Assembly (NCBI RefSeq): GCF_000472285.1 | Contig: NZ_KI421418.1 | Span: forward strand, 8,551-47,464 | DNA from: Desulfuromonas sp. TF | GTDB lineage: Bacteria; Desulfobacterota; Desulfuromonadia; Desulfuromonadales; ATBO01 | Length of the DNA: 38,914 nt | Direction: 5' to 3' | The notes under the pieces: model-generated | The model's database searches: none | What the model saw: the letters and a program-made list of their open reading frames with translations, nothing else | What the model was told of the DNA's origin: nothing | Shown here: positions 1 through 11,639 of the stretch, piece by piece | Numbering within the stretch: the stretch's first letter is position 1 | How the letters are laid out: every line of letters begins with the position of its first letter | Translations under genes and position numbers: made by a program

Positions 1-7
1 AGTTCAC

Positions 8-205
8 TTATTTCTTATGGACCTTGATGGCGAAATCGGGGCAACGCAGTTCGCACTGGTTGCAGGCGATGCATGCCTCAGGATTGGCGACCTTTACGAC
101 AAATCCGTCCATCGCGAGAACATTCGTGGGGCAGAATTCAACGCAGATGCTGCACCCCTTGCAGTATCTCTCGATGACTTCAATATCTGCTTTTGCACTG
201 CTCAT
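8..205 (-). CDS. korD: 2-oxoglutarate:ferredoxin oxidoreductase, delta (ferredoxin-like) subunit
   Basis: A 65-residue protein made almost entirely of two 4Fe-4S cluster motifs. Cysteines 15, 18, 21 and 25 form the first CxxCxxCxxxC set, and 45, 48, 51 and 55 form the second. Small two-cluster proteins of this kind are the delta subunit of 2-oxoacid:ferredoxin oxidoreductases and pass electrons from the catalytic subunits to ferredoxin. The reading frame stays open far upstream, but ATG 205 is chosen because AAGGAG lies just before it and the family begins near here. The neighbour mdh, and the usual Geobacter order icd-mdh-korDABC, favour 2-oxoglutarate as substrate. The alpha and beta subunits would lie beyond position 1 and are not visible. 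The protein could instead serve another 2-oxoacid enzyme, since the delta subunit alone does not fix the substrate. Confidence 0.85.
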   Translation of the reverse strand: MSSAKADIEVIERYCKGCSICVEFCPTNVLAMDGFVVKVANPEACIACNQCELRCPDFAIKVHKK

Positions 206-300
206 TACCGTTTTTCTCCTTTTTGAAGATGTCGCTTCTTGTAACGGTCTAGTAAAACGGCGGAATCTTATCACATTCGACCAATATATGCCAGAAATTT

Positions 301-310
301 CTGTATACAG
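301..310 (-). promoter_or_regulatory. CTGTATACAG palindrome upstream of korD
   Basis: A perfect 10-bp palindrome about 95 bases upstream of the korD start. It shares the GTATACAG core with sites in front of icd (3817-3831) and acnB (30580-30592). I infer an operator for a regulator of TCA-cycle genes. A good -35 box next to this copy is not obvious. A possible -10 (GATAAG) lies nearer korD, around 266-271. Confidence 0.45.
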
Positions 311-393
311 TAAATATTGTGCACTTGTATCGGAAAACCCGGACGCAGGGACGGGGAGCGGAGGTGCAGGTCTGGTCAATTCCGGCATATAGA

Positions 394-425
394 AAAGAAG
401 GGCAATGTCGCCATTGCCCTTCTTT
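394..425 (-). terminator. Intrinsic terminator after mdh
   Basis: A perfect 14-bp stem (394-407 with 412-425) around a 4-base loop. On the minus strand it is followed by a T-rich run. It lies 24 bases past the mdh stop, so korD most likely needs its own promoter between here and position 205. Confidence 0.85.
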
Positions 426-448
426 GGGTTACGGCATATCTGCAAGTA

Positions 449-1483
<1,035 letters not shown>

Positions 1484-1511
1484 TTACACGTTTTCAATTA
1501 TCACACTCATA

Positions 1512-4621
<3,110 letters not shown>

Positions 4622-4692
4622 TATGGCTGTCTGTTTTTTATATCTTCCGATCGGGAACTTTCTAGTTGCCCCAGTGGCTTACCGCGGGGGAT

Positions 4693-6486
4693 TTATGGCT
4701 GTTTTGCTCTGGCGGCCACCCGGATGGAAAGTTCCCGGAGCTGCTTCTCGTCCACGAACCCCGGCGCCTCGGACATCAGGCATGTCGCCTTCTGGGTTTT
4801 CGGGAAGGCGATCACGTCGCGAATGGAATCGGATCCGGTGAGGATCATTGTGAGTCGATCCAAGCCGAAAGCGATGCCGCCGTGAGGCGGAGCGCCATAT
4901 TCGAGAGCGTCCAGGAGAAAGCCGAACTTGCTCCTGGCCTCTTCCTGACCAATCCCAAGCAGGTCGAACATTTTGCTCTGCACTGCCTGATCGTGAATAC
5001 GAATGCTGCCGCCGCCGATTTCCGAGCCGTTCAGGACCAGATCGTAAGCTTTGGCCCTCGCCTTGCCGGGTTCACTGTCGAGCAGAGAAATGTCTTCGTC
5101 CAGCGGTGCGGTGAAAGGATGGTGGACCGCCACGTGGCGCCGCTCCTCGCCGTCCCACTCGAGCAGGGGGAAATCGGTGACCCAGGCGAATTTGTAGACG
5201 TTCCGATCGGCCAGGCCGAGCTTCTGTCCGAGATGGCTTCGCAACCTTCCGAGGGACTCGTTGGCCACCCGGGCGCTGTCGGCGACGAAGAGGAGCAGGT
5301 CGCCGATCTCGGCATCAAGGGACTTATTGAGAGCCGCAAGTTCATCGGAAGTGAAGAACTTGGCGACAGGCGACTGCCACCCCTCTTCGGTCATCTTCAC
5401 CCAGGCAAGCCCCTTGGCTCCGTAGATGGCCACGAAGGCGGTGAGATCGTCAAGCTCCTTGCGGGAGAAGGAGGCGCAGCCCTTGGCGTTGAGGGCCTTG
5501 ACCAGCCCCCCCTTGGCAGCCACGTCGGCGAAGACCTTGAACCCCGATTCGGCGACCAGGGAGGTGATGTCGATCAGTTCAAGGGCGAAGCGCAGGTCGG
5601 GATTGTCCACCCCGTAGCGGTCCATGGCCTCCGCATAGGTCATGCGGGGGACGGGAAGGGTGATGTCGACGCCGATGGTCTCTTTGAAAATGGCCGCGAT
5701 CATTCCTTCCATGATGTTCATGACATCGTCACGGTCGACGAAGCTCATCTCGCAGTCGATCTGGGTGAATTCAGGCTGCCGGTCGGCCCGCAGGTCCTCG
5801 TCCCGGAAACATTTGACGATCTGGCAGTAACGGTCGAAGCCGGAAACCATCAGGAGCTGCTTGAACAGCTGGGGGGACTGGGGAAGGGCATAGAACTGCC
5901 CCGGATTGACCCGGCTGGGAACCAGATAATCCCGCGCCCCTTCCGGTGTGCTCTTGGTCAGCATGGGGGTTTCTATTTCCAGAAATCCCTGGGCGTCGAG
6001 GTAGTTTCGGGCGGTGCGGGTCGCCTGGTGGCGAAGGATGAGGTTGTGCTGGACGGCGGAACGGCGCAGGTCGAGATAGCGGTGCTTGAGACGGATGTTC
6101 TCCGCCACCTCGGAGTACTCGTCCAGCATGAAGGGGGGCGTTTTGGCGGCGTTGAGGACGCGCAGATCGCTGATTTCGATTTCCACCTCCCCGGTCTTCA
6201 TCTTCGTATTGACCGTTCCCTCGGGGCGCGGGGAAACCACCCCCTTGATCGCCAGGACGAATTCGTTGCGGACCCGGTCGGCCTTCTGATGGGCCTCGGG
6301 ATCACGGTCCGGGTCGAGGGCGAGCTGAATGATCCCCTCACGGTCGCGAAGATCGATGAAGATCAGGCCGCCGTGGTCCCGGCGACGCTGAACCCAGCCC
6401 ATAAGGCAGACCTCTTTTCCGATATCGGCGGCCGTAACCTGGCCGCAATAATGGCTCCTTTTCCAGTCACCAAGCAAGTCGTTCAA
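4693..6486 (-). CDS. aspS: Aspartyl-tRNA synthetase
   Basis: A 597-residue class II synthetase that charges tRNA-Asp. It has an N-terminal OB-fold anticodon-binding domain (about 1-110, [11 protein letters not shown]), class II motif 2 in [18 protein letters not shown], a bacterial GAD insertion in the middle, and motif 3 GIAFGLDRL near the C-terminus. The start is set at TTG 6486 because GGAGGA stands seven bases before it. A TTG five codons upstream (6501) is in frame but sits before the ribosome site. The resulting N-terminus, ending [11 protein letters not shown], matches the family. Whether it is discriminating or also charges tRNA-Asn cannot be judged by eye. It lies downstream of hisS with a promoter of its own between them. 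Confidence 0.95.
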   Translation of the reverse strand: MNDLLGDWKRSHYCGQVTAADIGKEVCLMGWVQRRRDHGGLIFIDLRDREGIIQLALDPDRDPEAHQKADRVRNEFVLAIKGVVSPRPEGTVNTKMKTGEVEIEISDLRVLNAAKTPPFMLDEYSEVAENIRLKHRYLDLRRSAVQHNLILRHQATRTARNYLDAQGFLEIETPMLTKSTPEGARDYLVPSRVNPGQFYALPQSPQLFKQLLMVSGFDRYCQIVKCFRDEDLRADRQPEFTQIDCEMSFVDRDDVMNIMEGMIAAIFKETIGVDITLPVPRMTYAEAMDRYGVDNPDLRFALELIDITSLVAESGFKVFADVAAKGGLVKALNAKGCASFSRKELDDLTAFVAIYGAKGLAWVKMTEEGWQSPVAKFFTSDELAALNKSLDAEIGDLLLFVADSARVANESLGRLRSHLGQKLGLADRNVYKFAWVTDFPLLEWDGEERRHVAVHHPFTAPLDEDISLLDSEPGKARAKAYDLVLNGSEIGGGSIRIHDQAVQSKMFDLLGIGQEEARSKFGFLLDALEYGAPPHGGIAFGLDRLTMILTGSDSIRDVIAFPKTQKATCLMSEAPGFVDEKQLRELSIRVAARAKQP

Positions 6487-6545
6487 GTGTAAATCCTCCA
6501 AAAGAGAACGGTTATTTTTCGCTGTCGGTATTTGCGCAAAGGCGA

Positions 6546-6575
6546 ATTATACAGAGCATGAATAAACATCGTCAA
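6546..6575 (-). promoter_or_regulatory. Sigma-70 promoter for aspS
   Basis: On the minus strand TTGACG (6570-6575), 18 bases, then a consensus TATAAT (6546-6551), about 60 bases upstream of the aspS start. It gives aspS expression independent of the upstream hisS transcript. Confidence 0.75.
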
Positions 6576-6591
6576 GAGATATCCTCCGGTT

Positions 6592-7851
6592 TCACAGCCG
6601 GCGAAGGCGCTCGAGCAGAAGCTCTTCGAGTCCTGCAAGGGGGATCTCTTCCTGGGTTCCGGCATCCATATCCTTCAACAGGGCCGCCTGGCGGGCGATT
6701 TCATCCTCTCCCAGAATCAGCACATGGCAGGCTCTCAGCTTGTCGGCGCGGCGGAGCTGAGATTTGAGGCTTTTGCCTTCGTAATCCATTTCGGCCCGGT
6801 GTCCCCGGCGCTGCAGGCTGGACATGAGGATAAAGGCCTGGCGGGCGGCCTCATCGCCGATAGCGGCGAGAAAGAGCTCAAGTCGGGGCGGCTGGACCAG
6901 CGCTTCCCCTTTCATCAGCACCAGCCGCTCAACTCCCATGGCGAATCCGATTCCCGACAGCGGAGGGCCCCCCAGCTCCCGGACCAGGCCGTCGTAGCGT
7001 CCGCCGGCGGCCACGGCATTCTGGGATCCCAGGCTGCCGGTCACCACTTCGAAGGTGGTTTTCGTGTAATAATCCAGACCCCGGACCATCCGCGGGTTCA
7101 CCGCATAGGGGATGGCCAGGTCGTCCAGATGGCCGCGCACCTGCGCGAAGTGCCCGGTACAGCCGCCGCACAAGTGGTCGAGCATGGAGGGGGCATCCAG
7201 CGTGGCCTCCCGGCAGCCTTTGGCCTTGCAGTCGAGAACCCGCAGGGGGTTGGTCCGGTATCGCCTCTGGCAGTCCTCGCAGAGGCTCTCCAGACGCTCC
7301 TGCAGGAAGTCGATAAGGAGATTGCGAAACGCCGGCCGGCACTCCGGGCAGCCGAGGGAGTTGATCTGCAGTTCCACATCGGGAATGGCCACCTCCTCAA
7401 AGAAATGGACCAGCATGGCAAGCACCTGGGCATCGATCTTGGGATCGTCGACTCCTACCACCTCGGCGCCGATCTGGTGGAACTGGCGGTAGCGCCCCTT
7501 TTGGGGACGCTCGTAGCGGAACATCGGTCCCATATAATACAGCTTGGCGATCGGGTCCCTGTTATGCAGTTTGTTCTGGATGAAGGAGCGCATGACCGGA
7601 GCGGTCCCCTCGGGGCGCAAGGTAAGAGAATTTCCGCTTTTGTCGCTGAAGGTGTACATCTCCTTTTCCACGATATCGGTGGTTTCACCGATGGAGCGGC
7701 AGAATAGTTCCGTCTTCTCCACCACCGGCACCCGGATTTCGGCAAAGCCGTAGGCCCGGAAAATTCGCCGTGCCTGTTCTTCAAGATGCTGCCAGGTTTC
7801 CACTTCCCCCGGCAGGATGTCGTTCATTCCCTTGATCCCTGTGATACTCAC
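6592..7851 (-). CDS. hisS: Histidyl-tRNA synthetase
   Basis: A 419-residue class II synthetase that charges tRNA-His. Visible landmarks are the N-terminal GIKGMNDILP, motif 2 LRPEGTAPVMR with YMGPMFRYERPQKGRYR, the histidine-A region GLDYYTKTTFEV, AAGGRYDGL, motif 3 around GIGFAMGVERL, and a C-terminal anticodon-binding domain. The start is a GTG at 7851 preceded by GAGGGA at six bases. It follows the TPR gene by 45 bases and is likely cotranscribed with it. In Geobacter sulfurreducens, as I recall it, hisS also neighbours the GacA cyclase gene, which matches the cyclase found two genes upstream here. Confidence 0.95.
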   Translation of the reverse strand: MSITGIKGMNDILPGEVETWQHLEEQARRIFRAYGFAEIRVPVVEKTELFCRSIGETTDIVEKEMYTFSDKSGNSLTLRPEGTAPVMRSFIQNKLHNRDPIAKLYYMGPMFRYERPQKGRYRQFHQIGAEVVGVDDPKIDAQVLAMLVHFFEEVAIPDVELQINSLGCPECRPAFRNLLIDFLQERLESLCEDCQRRYRTNPLRVLDCKAKGCREATLDAPSMLDHLCGGCTGHFAQVRGHLDDLAIPYAVNPRMVRGLDYYTKTTFEVVTGSLGSQNAVAAGGRYDGLVRELGGPPLSGIGFAMGVERLVLMKGEALVQPPRLELFLAAIGDEAARQAFILMSSLQRRGHRAEMDYEGKSLKSQLRRADKLRACHVLILGEDEIARQAALLKDMDAGTQEEIPLAGLEELLLERLRRL

Positions 7852-7896
7852 GTAAATTCCCTCGCGTAAAAGAATTGTTGATTCGAGCAGGTTTTA

Positions 7897-10215
7897 TTAC
7901 CGCTTGCGCCGGCTCTTCGCGACATTGAGACTGCGCAACTGCTCCAGGCTGCGTAGGCCGTCCTGTGCTTCCCGGCGATATGGGTCAAGGGACAGGGCTT
8001 CCCGGAAGGCGGTCTCCGCCTCCTCGAACAAGCCGCCGGCCATTACCTCATTCCCTGCGGCAATAAGGTAATGGAGGTCTCCTTCCATCGCTTCCAGCGC
8101 CCGGCCCACTCCTTCCCGAGCCTGTACGATGGAGGGGTCGATGTAGAGCACGTGGCGGTAGCGGGAAAGCGCCCGGTCGAACTGGTGTGCCGACATATCT
8201 TTCTCTGCAGCTCTGATTTCCCCTATTGCAGCCGCCGCGCTTCGAGTCTCGACTTCCGCAAAGCCGTTGAGGGCGTCGGGGTGTTGCGGGGATTGGGCAA
8301 GCGCCTTACTGAAATAATCTCTGGCCTGTCTGAAATCGTTTTTCTTCAGCGATTTCCTGGCCGCTTCTATAAATGTGTAAAATTCTGTTCTCAGGCTCCG
8401 GTCGATGGCGTCCAACGTTTCACGAAGACCGGAATCGTCCCTGAGGCGCAAGGCGTTGCCAAAATGCTCACGGGCTTGCCGCAAGCGACCGGCGCTCCTG
8501 GCCCGTTGCCCCCACTGTGCCTCCTCGGAGATCATGGCGCTGATCAGAACCTCAATTCTTGCCAGTCCATCGCTTCCTTCCCTGAACTCCGGAACCAGCT
8601 TCAAGGTGGCCTCGAAGGCCTCATGGGCCTCGGCCAGTCTGCCGTCCTCCAGGGCCAGTCTCCCCCGTGCCGCAATCTCTGAAGCCTTCGCCTCCAGAAG
8701 TTGGGCAATCCTCGACTTTTCGTCCCGTGCCTCATGGTTGTCCGGATCCAATGCCAGGACATGAGCGAAGGCTCTTTCTGCTTCTTGAAGCAATCCCCCA
8801 GCGGCCAATTTTGTGCCCTTCTCGAGGGCCTCTGTGAGTTCTCCGCCCAATTTCTCAAGAGCCTGTTCCTTTAAATCCCGCCCCAGAAGCGAATCGGGCG
8901 CAAATTCCAAACCGGTCTTGAGCTGCTTTAGAGCCTCATGCGGTCTGTTCTGCTCGAGCGATTGTTCGGCCAGGGCGAAGAGGGCCGCGGCCTTTTTATT
9001 AATTTCCACCCGGGTTTCCGATGCACAGGCGAGGGCTCCGGGGTGGGCGGGATGAAGGGCGAGGGCGGCCTCAAATTTCCCCAGAGCCTCCAGGTATTCA
9101 CGCTGGTAAAACAGGGTGCGCCCTTCGGCAAGGAGTTCCTCTGCGGCTCCGGCCCGGACGTCCGCAATGCTGATGGTCGCAGCCTCGTGGGAAGGATCCA
9201 GCGCCAGGACCCTTTCGAAGCATGCTCGGGCCGCTTGAAATTCCTTCAGGGACAGGTGAATATTCCCGGCCATGGTGAGATCCTCCAGAGCGGCCGGCTG
9301 CCGGTCGATCAGCGGCTCAACGGCAACGAGCGCCTTCCGGAGTTTTTTCTGTTCCAGGAGGGCCAGTGCGCTGTTCCGGAGGAGGGAATCCATGCTTCGG
9401 CGGATTTCGGCGGGGCTCGCATGATAGATTTTCGCCAGACGGACCGCGGCCCCTTCGTAATCTCCCTCGGAATAATCGAGAGAGCCGAGATAATATATGG
9501 CGAGCGGGCTTCCAGGGTTCGTGCGCAGTGCTTTGTTGAAGTCTTTTCTGGCTGCCCGGAGATCCCTGTCCTCCAGGGCTTGCTGTGCCCGGTTGAAATA
9601 GAGCGTATAGACGTATTCCCTGGTTGTGACGTCGTCCGGATAGACCTTCAGATAGGCGTCGAATTCGGCCAGAGCCCGTTCGATCTGGCCTTCTCCGGCG
9701 TAAATCTCCGCCAGCTGGCGGCGGATCTCCTGTCGGTCCGGGTCGAGGGCCAGGGTTTTTGCGAAGAGTCTGGCCGCTTGGTCTGGGGAATCGGTTTCCA
9801 GGCAGGTCAACGCAAGATTGTAATAGGCATTTGCCAGGGGAAAGAGCCCAGGTTGCTCCAGAGCTCCCAGAGCTTCGGCCTCATCGAAGTAGAGCAGGGC
9901 ACTGTCGAGGTCGCCGGTCCGGCTGTGGGCCGATCCCAAGAGATAGTTCATCTCGGCGGAATCGCTGAATGCGGGGTAGGCCTGACGGAATTCGGCTATA
10001 GCCTCGTTATCCAGCCCTTCGGCCAGCAGGGCCGAGCCAAATGAATAATGCAGGATCGGGTTGTCGGGATCGACGGTCAGGGCCAGACGATAGTGATCAA
10101 TGAGGGATAACTGTTCCCCGGCTGCCGAGGCAAGGTCTTCCGCTTCTGCAGGGCAAGGGAAAGATGAGACCACAATGCTGCAGAAAGCGGCCAGGACGAA
10201 TGGCCGAAGTTTCAT
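7897..10215 (-). CDS. Exported TPR-repeat protein
   Basis: A 772-residue protein with an N-terminal signal peptide (MKLRPFVLAAFCSIVVSS, likely cut near AEA-ED) followed by tetratricopeptide repeats over essentially its whole length. Typical TPR positions recur, such as ALDPDRQEIRRQLAEIYAGEG, NPGSPLAIYYLGSLDYSEGDY and LALDPSHEAATIS, separated by charged spacer helices. TPR arrays are protein-interaction scaffolds. The sequence does not show a partner. The ATG overlaps the TGA of the upstream cyclase gene (ATGA), so the two are translationally coupled and probably act in one pathway or at matched levels. The last residues are basic (KSRRKR). The exact repeat count needs a profile search. Confidence 0.85.
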   Translation of the reverse strand: MKLRPFVLAAFCSIVVSSFPCPAEAEDLASAAGEQLSLIDHYRLALTVDPDNPILHYSFGSALLAEGLDNEAIAEFRQAYPAFSDSAEMNYLLGSAHSRTGDLDSALLYFDEAEALGALEQPGLFPLANAYYNLALTCLETDSPDQAARLFAKTLALDPDRQEIRRQLAEIYAGEGQIERALAEFDAYLKVYPDDVTTREYVYTLYFNRAQQALEDRDLRAARKDFNKALRTNPGSPLAIYYLGSLDYSEGDYEGAAVRLAKIYHASPAEIRRSMDSLLRNSALALLEQKKLRKALVAVEPLIDRQPAALEDLTMAGNIHLSLKEFQAARACFERVLALDPSHEAATISIADVRAGAAEELLAEGRTLFYQREYLEALGKFEAALALHPAHPGALACASETRVEINKKAAALFALAEQSLEQNRPHEALKQLKTGLEFAPDSLLGRDLKEQALEKLGGELTEALEKGTKLAAGGLLQEAERAFAHVLALDPDNHEARDEKSRIAQLLEAKASEIAARGRLALEDGRLAEAHEAFEATLKLVPEFREGSDGLARIEVLISAMISEEAQWGQRARSAGRLRQAREHFGNALRLRDDSGLRETLDAIDRSLRTEFYTFIEAARKSLKKNDFRQARDYFSKALAQSPQHPDALNGFAEVETRSAAAAIGEIRAAEKDMSAHQFDRALSRYRHVLYIDPSIVQAREGVGRALEAMEGDLHYLIAAGNEVMAGGLFEEAETAFREALSLDPYRREAQDGLRSLEQLRSLNVAKSRRKR

Positions 10216-11585
10216 TTGCCTTTTAGCTCCCAGGCCCCCCGGGTCGCATTGCGGACTTTTTTGCCGTCGTACATGGCCCGATCGGCGAGATCGATGATGG
10301 TCTTTTGATCAGTAGCGTTTTCGGGGAAGGTGGCATATCCCACCGTCGCCGTCACCCTGCAGGCCAGGCCGGCTTCCGTCAGGAAAACGTGTTCTTCTAT
10401 CGTCCGGCGAATCCTCTCGGCAACGACTGCGGCGCCCCGCGAATCGGTTTCTACCAGAAGAGCGGTAAACTCGTCCCCGCCATAGCGGAACAGAAGATCG
10501 ACCTCACGGACGCTCCTGCGGAGCAGGCCGGCCACTTCTCGCAGGGCGCTGCTGCCGGCGAGATGACCATGGGTGTCGTTGAGGTCCTTGAAATTGTCGA
10601 GATCGATGAAGGCCAGGGAGAATTCGAGACCGTAGCGTTCCGAGCGGCGAACTTCCTGCTCAAGGGCGGTCTGCAGGTAGCGGTAATTATACAACCCGGT
10701 CAGATCATCGGTATAGATGAGTTCGCGGGCGCCCTGGTACCGAAAAGCGTTTTCGAATCCCAGGGTAGCCTGTTCCGAAAGAAAGAGGAGGCTTTCATGG
10801 GGGATGGGATGGGGGAAGTCGGAGCCGGCAGCATTGAGGATAACGATGGCGCCCTTGAGGATCTTCTGGCAAAGCAACGGAAAGAGACACAATGTCCTGA
10901 CTTCATCTGGCCAGCGGCTCTTGGGGGCAAGCTCGCCGCCGCGCATCAGACGAATGCCGGCGAGGTCCTTGAGATGGGGCAGAAGGGATTCGGCCAATGC
11001 CCGAGCTTCGTCTTCATCGAGGTTTTCCACGCCCAGAAGCCGGGAGACGGCATCTTTTTCCAGAAGGAAGGCGAACCCGCGCCCGTCTGCGATTTCCCGC
11101 AGCAGGGTCATGACCGCCTGTGGAAGAAGGCGTTCGATTTCAAGTGAGGAGGCCAGATCCTGTCCTTTCCGAAAAAGACTGATCTGGCTCTTAAGTAGGA
11201 TGTTTTCGTCGAGTACCCGACGCTGTTCCAGGCACGTGCGCACCAAGTGGCGCAGCTCATCGGGGTTGAAAGGTTTTACCAGGTAGTCGCGGGCCCCGTT
11301 CTTGAGGGCCTCAATCGCTGTTTTCACGGTAGCATGGCCGGTGGCGACGATCACGTCGGGCGGGGCGTCCAGGGTTCGGGCCTGGCGGAGAAACTCCAGG
11401 CCGTCCACGCCGGGCATGACGAGATCGGTGAGGACGACATCGACCCCGCCGCGGCGCAGCCGGCTTAACGCATCATCCCCGGAGGCGAAGGTCTCGATCC
11501 GGTATCCGTCTTCGCTTAAAAGTTCAGCATAAAGGCGGCGGAAGAAGAGTTCGTCGTCCACCACCAGTATGGTAGGTTTTTTCAT
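10212..11585 (-). CDS. gacA: Receiver-GAF-GGDEF nucleotidyl cyclase with Hypr (cGAMP synthase) signature
   Basis: A 457-residue response regulator. The receiver domain (about 1-120) has the acidic pair in LVVDDE, phospho-acceptor Asp54 in LTDLVMP and the switch lysine in YLVKPF. A GAF-like middle (about 140-285) precedes the GGDEF domain (about 290-450). The active-site loop RYGGDEF (369-373) is intact. RxxD (360-363) stands five residues before it, matching the product-inhibition site. The residue equivalent to PleD Asp344 is Ser345 (NDTHGHLAGS, codon 10551-10553). In Geobacter GacA (GSU1658) the matching Ser gives a Hypr enzyme making 3',3'-cGAMP. The product assignment is inference from this residue, domain order and hisS proximity; c-di-GMP synthesis remains possible. 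ATG 11585 is chosen over an upstream TTG at 11603 because GGAG precedes it. Confidence 0.85.
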   Translation of the reverse strand: MKKPTILVVDDELFFRRLYAELLSEDGYRIETFASGDDALSRLRRGGVDVVLTDLVMPGVDGLEFLRQARTLDAPPDVIVATGHATVKTAIEALKNGARDYLVKPFNPDELRHLVRTCLEQRRVLDENILLKSQISLFRKGQDLASSLEIERLLPQAVMTLLREIADGRGFAFLLEKDAVSRLLGVENLDEDEARALAESLLPHLKDLAGIRLMRGGELAPKSRWPDEVRTLCLFPLLCQKILKGAIVILNAAGSDFPHPIPHESLLFLSEQATLGFENAFRYQGARELIYTDDLTGLYNYRYLQTALEQEVRRSERYGLEFSLAFIDLDNFKDLNDTHGHLAGSSALREVAGLLRRSVREVDLLFRYGGDEFTALLVETDSRGAAVVAERIRRTIEEHVFLTEAGLACRVTATVGYATFPENATDQKTIIDLADRAMYDGKKVRNATRGAWELKGK

Positions 11586-11639
11586 CCGGCAAGACTCCGT
11601 CAAGGAATTAGTAAAGCTAACAAAATCCTTGGGATTATG

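Noticed and set aside
4666-6492. Long plus-strand frame opposite aspS
   Set aside because: A shadow of the aspartyl-tRNA synthetase gene; no family pattern, and it runs over the aspS start.
6487-6501. Upstream TTG start for aspS
   Set aside because: It precedes the GGAGGA ribosome site; TTG 6486 has correct spacing and gives the expected family N-terminus.
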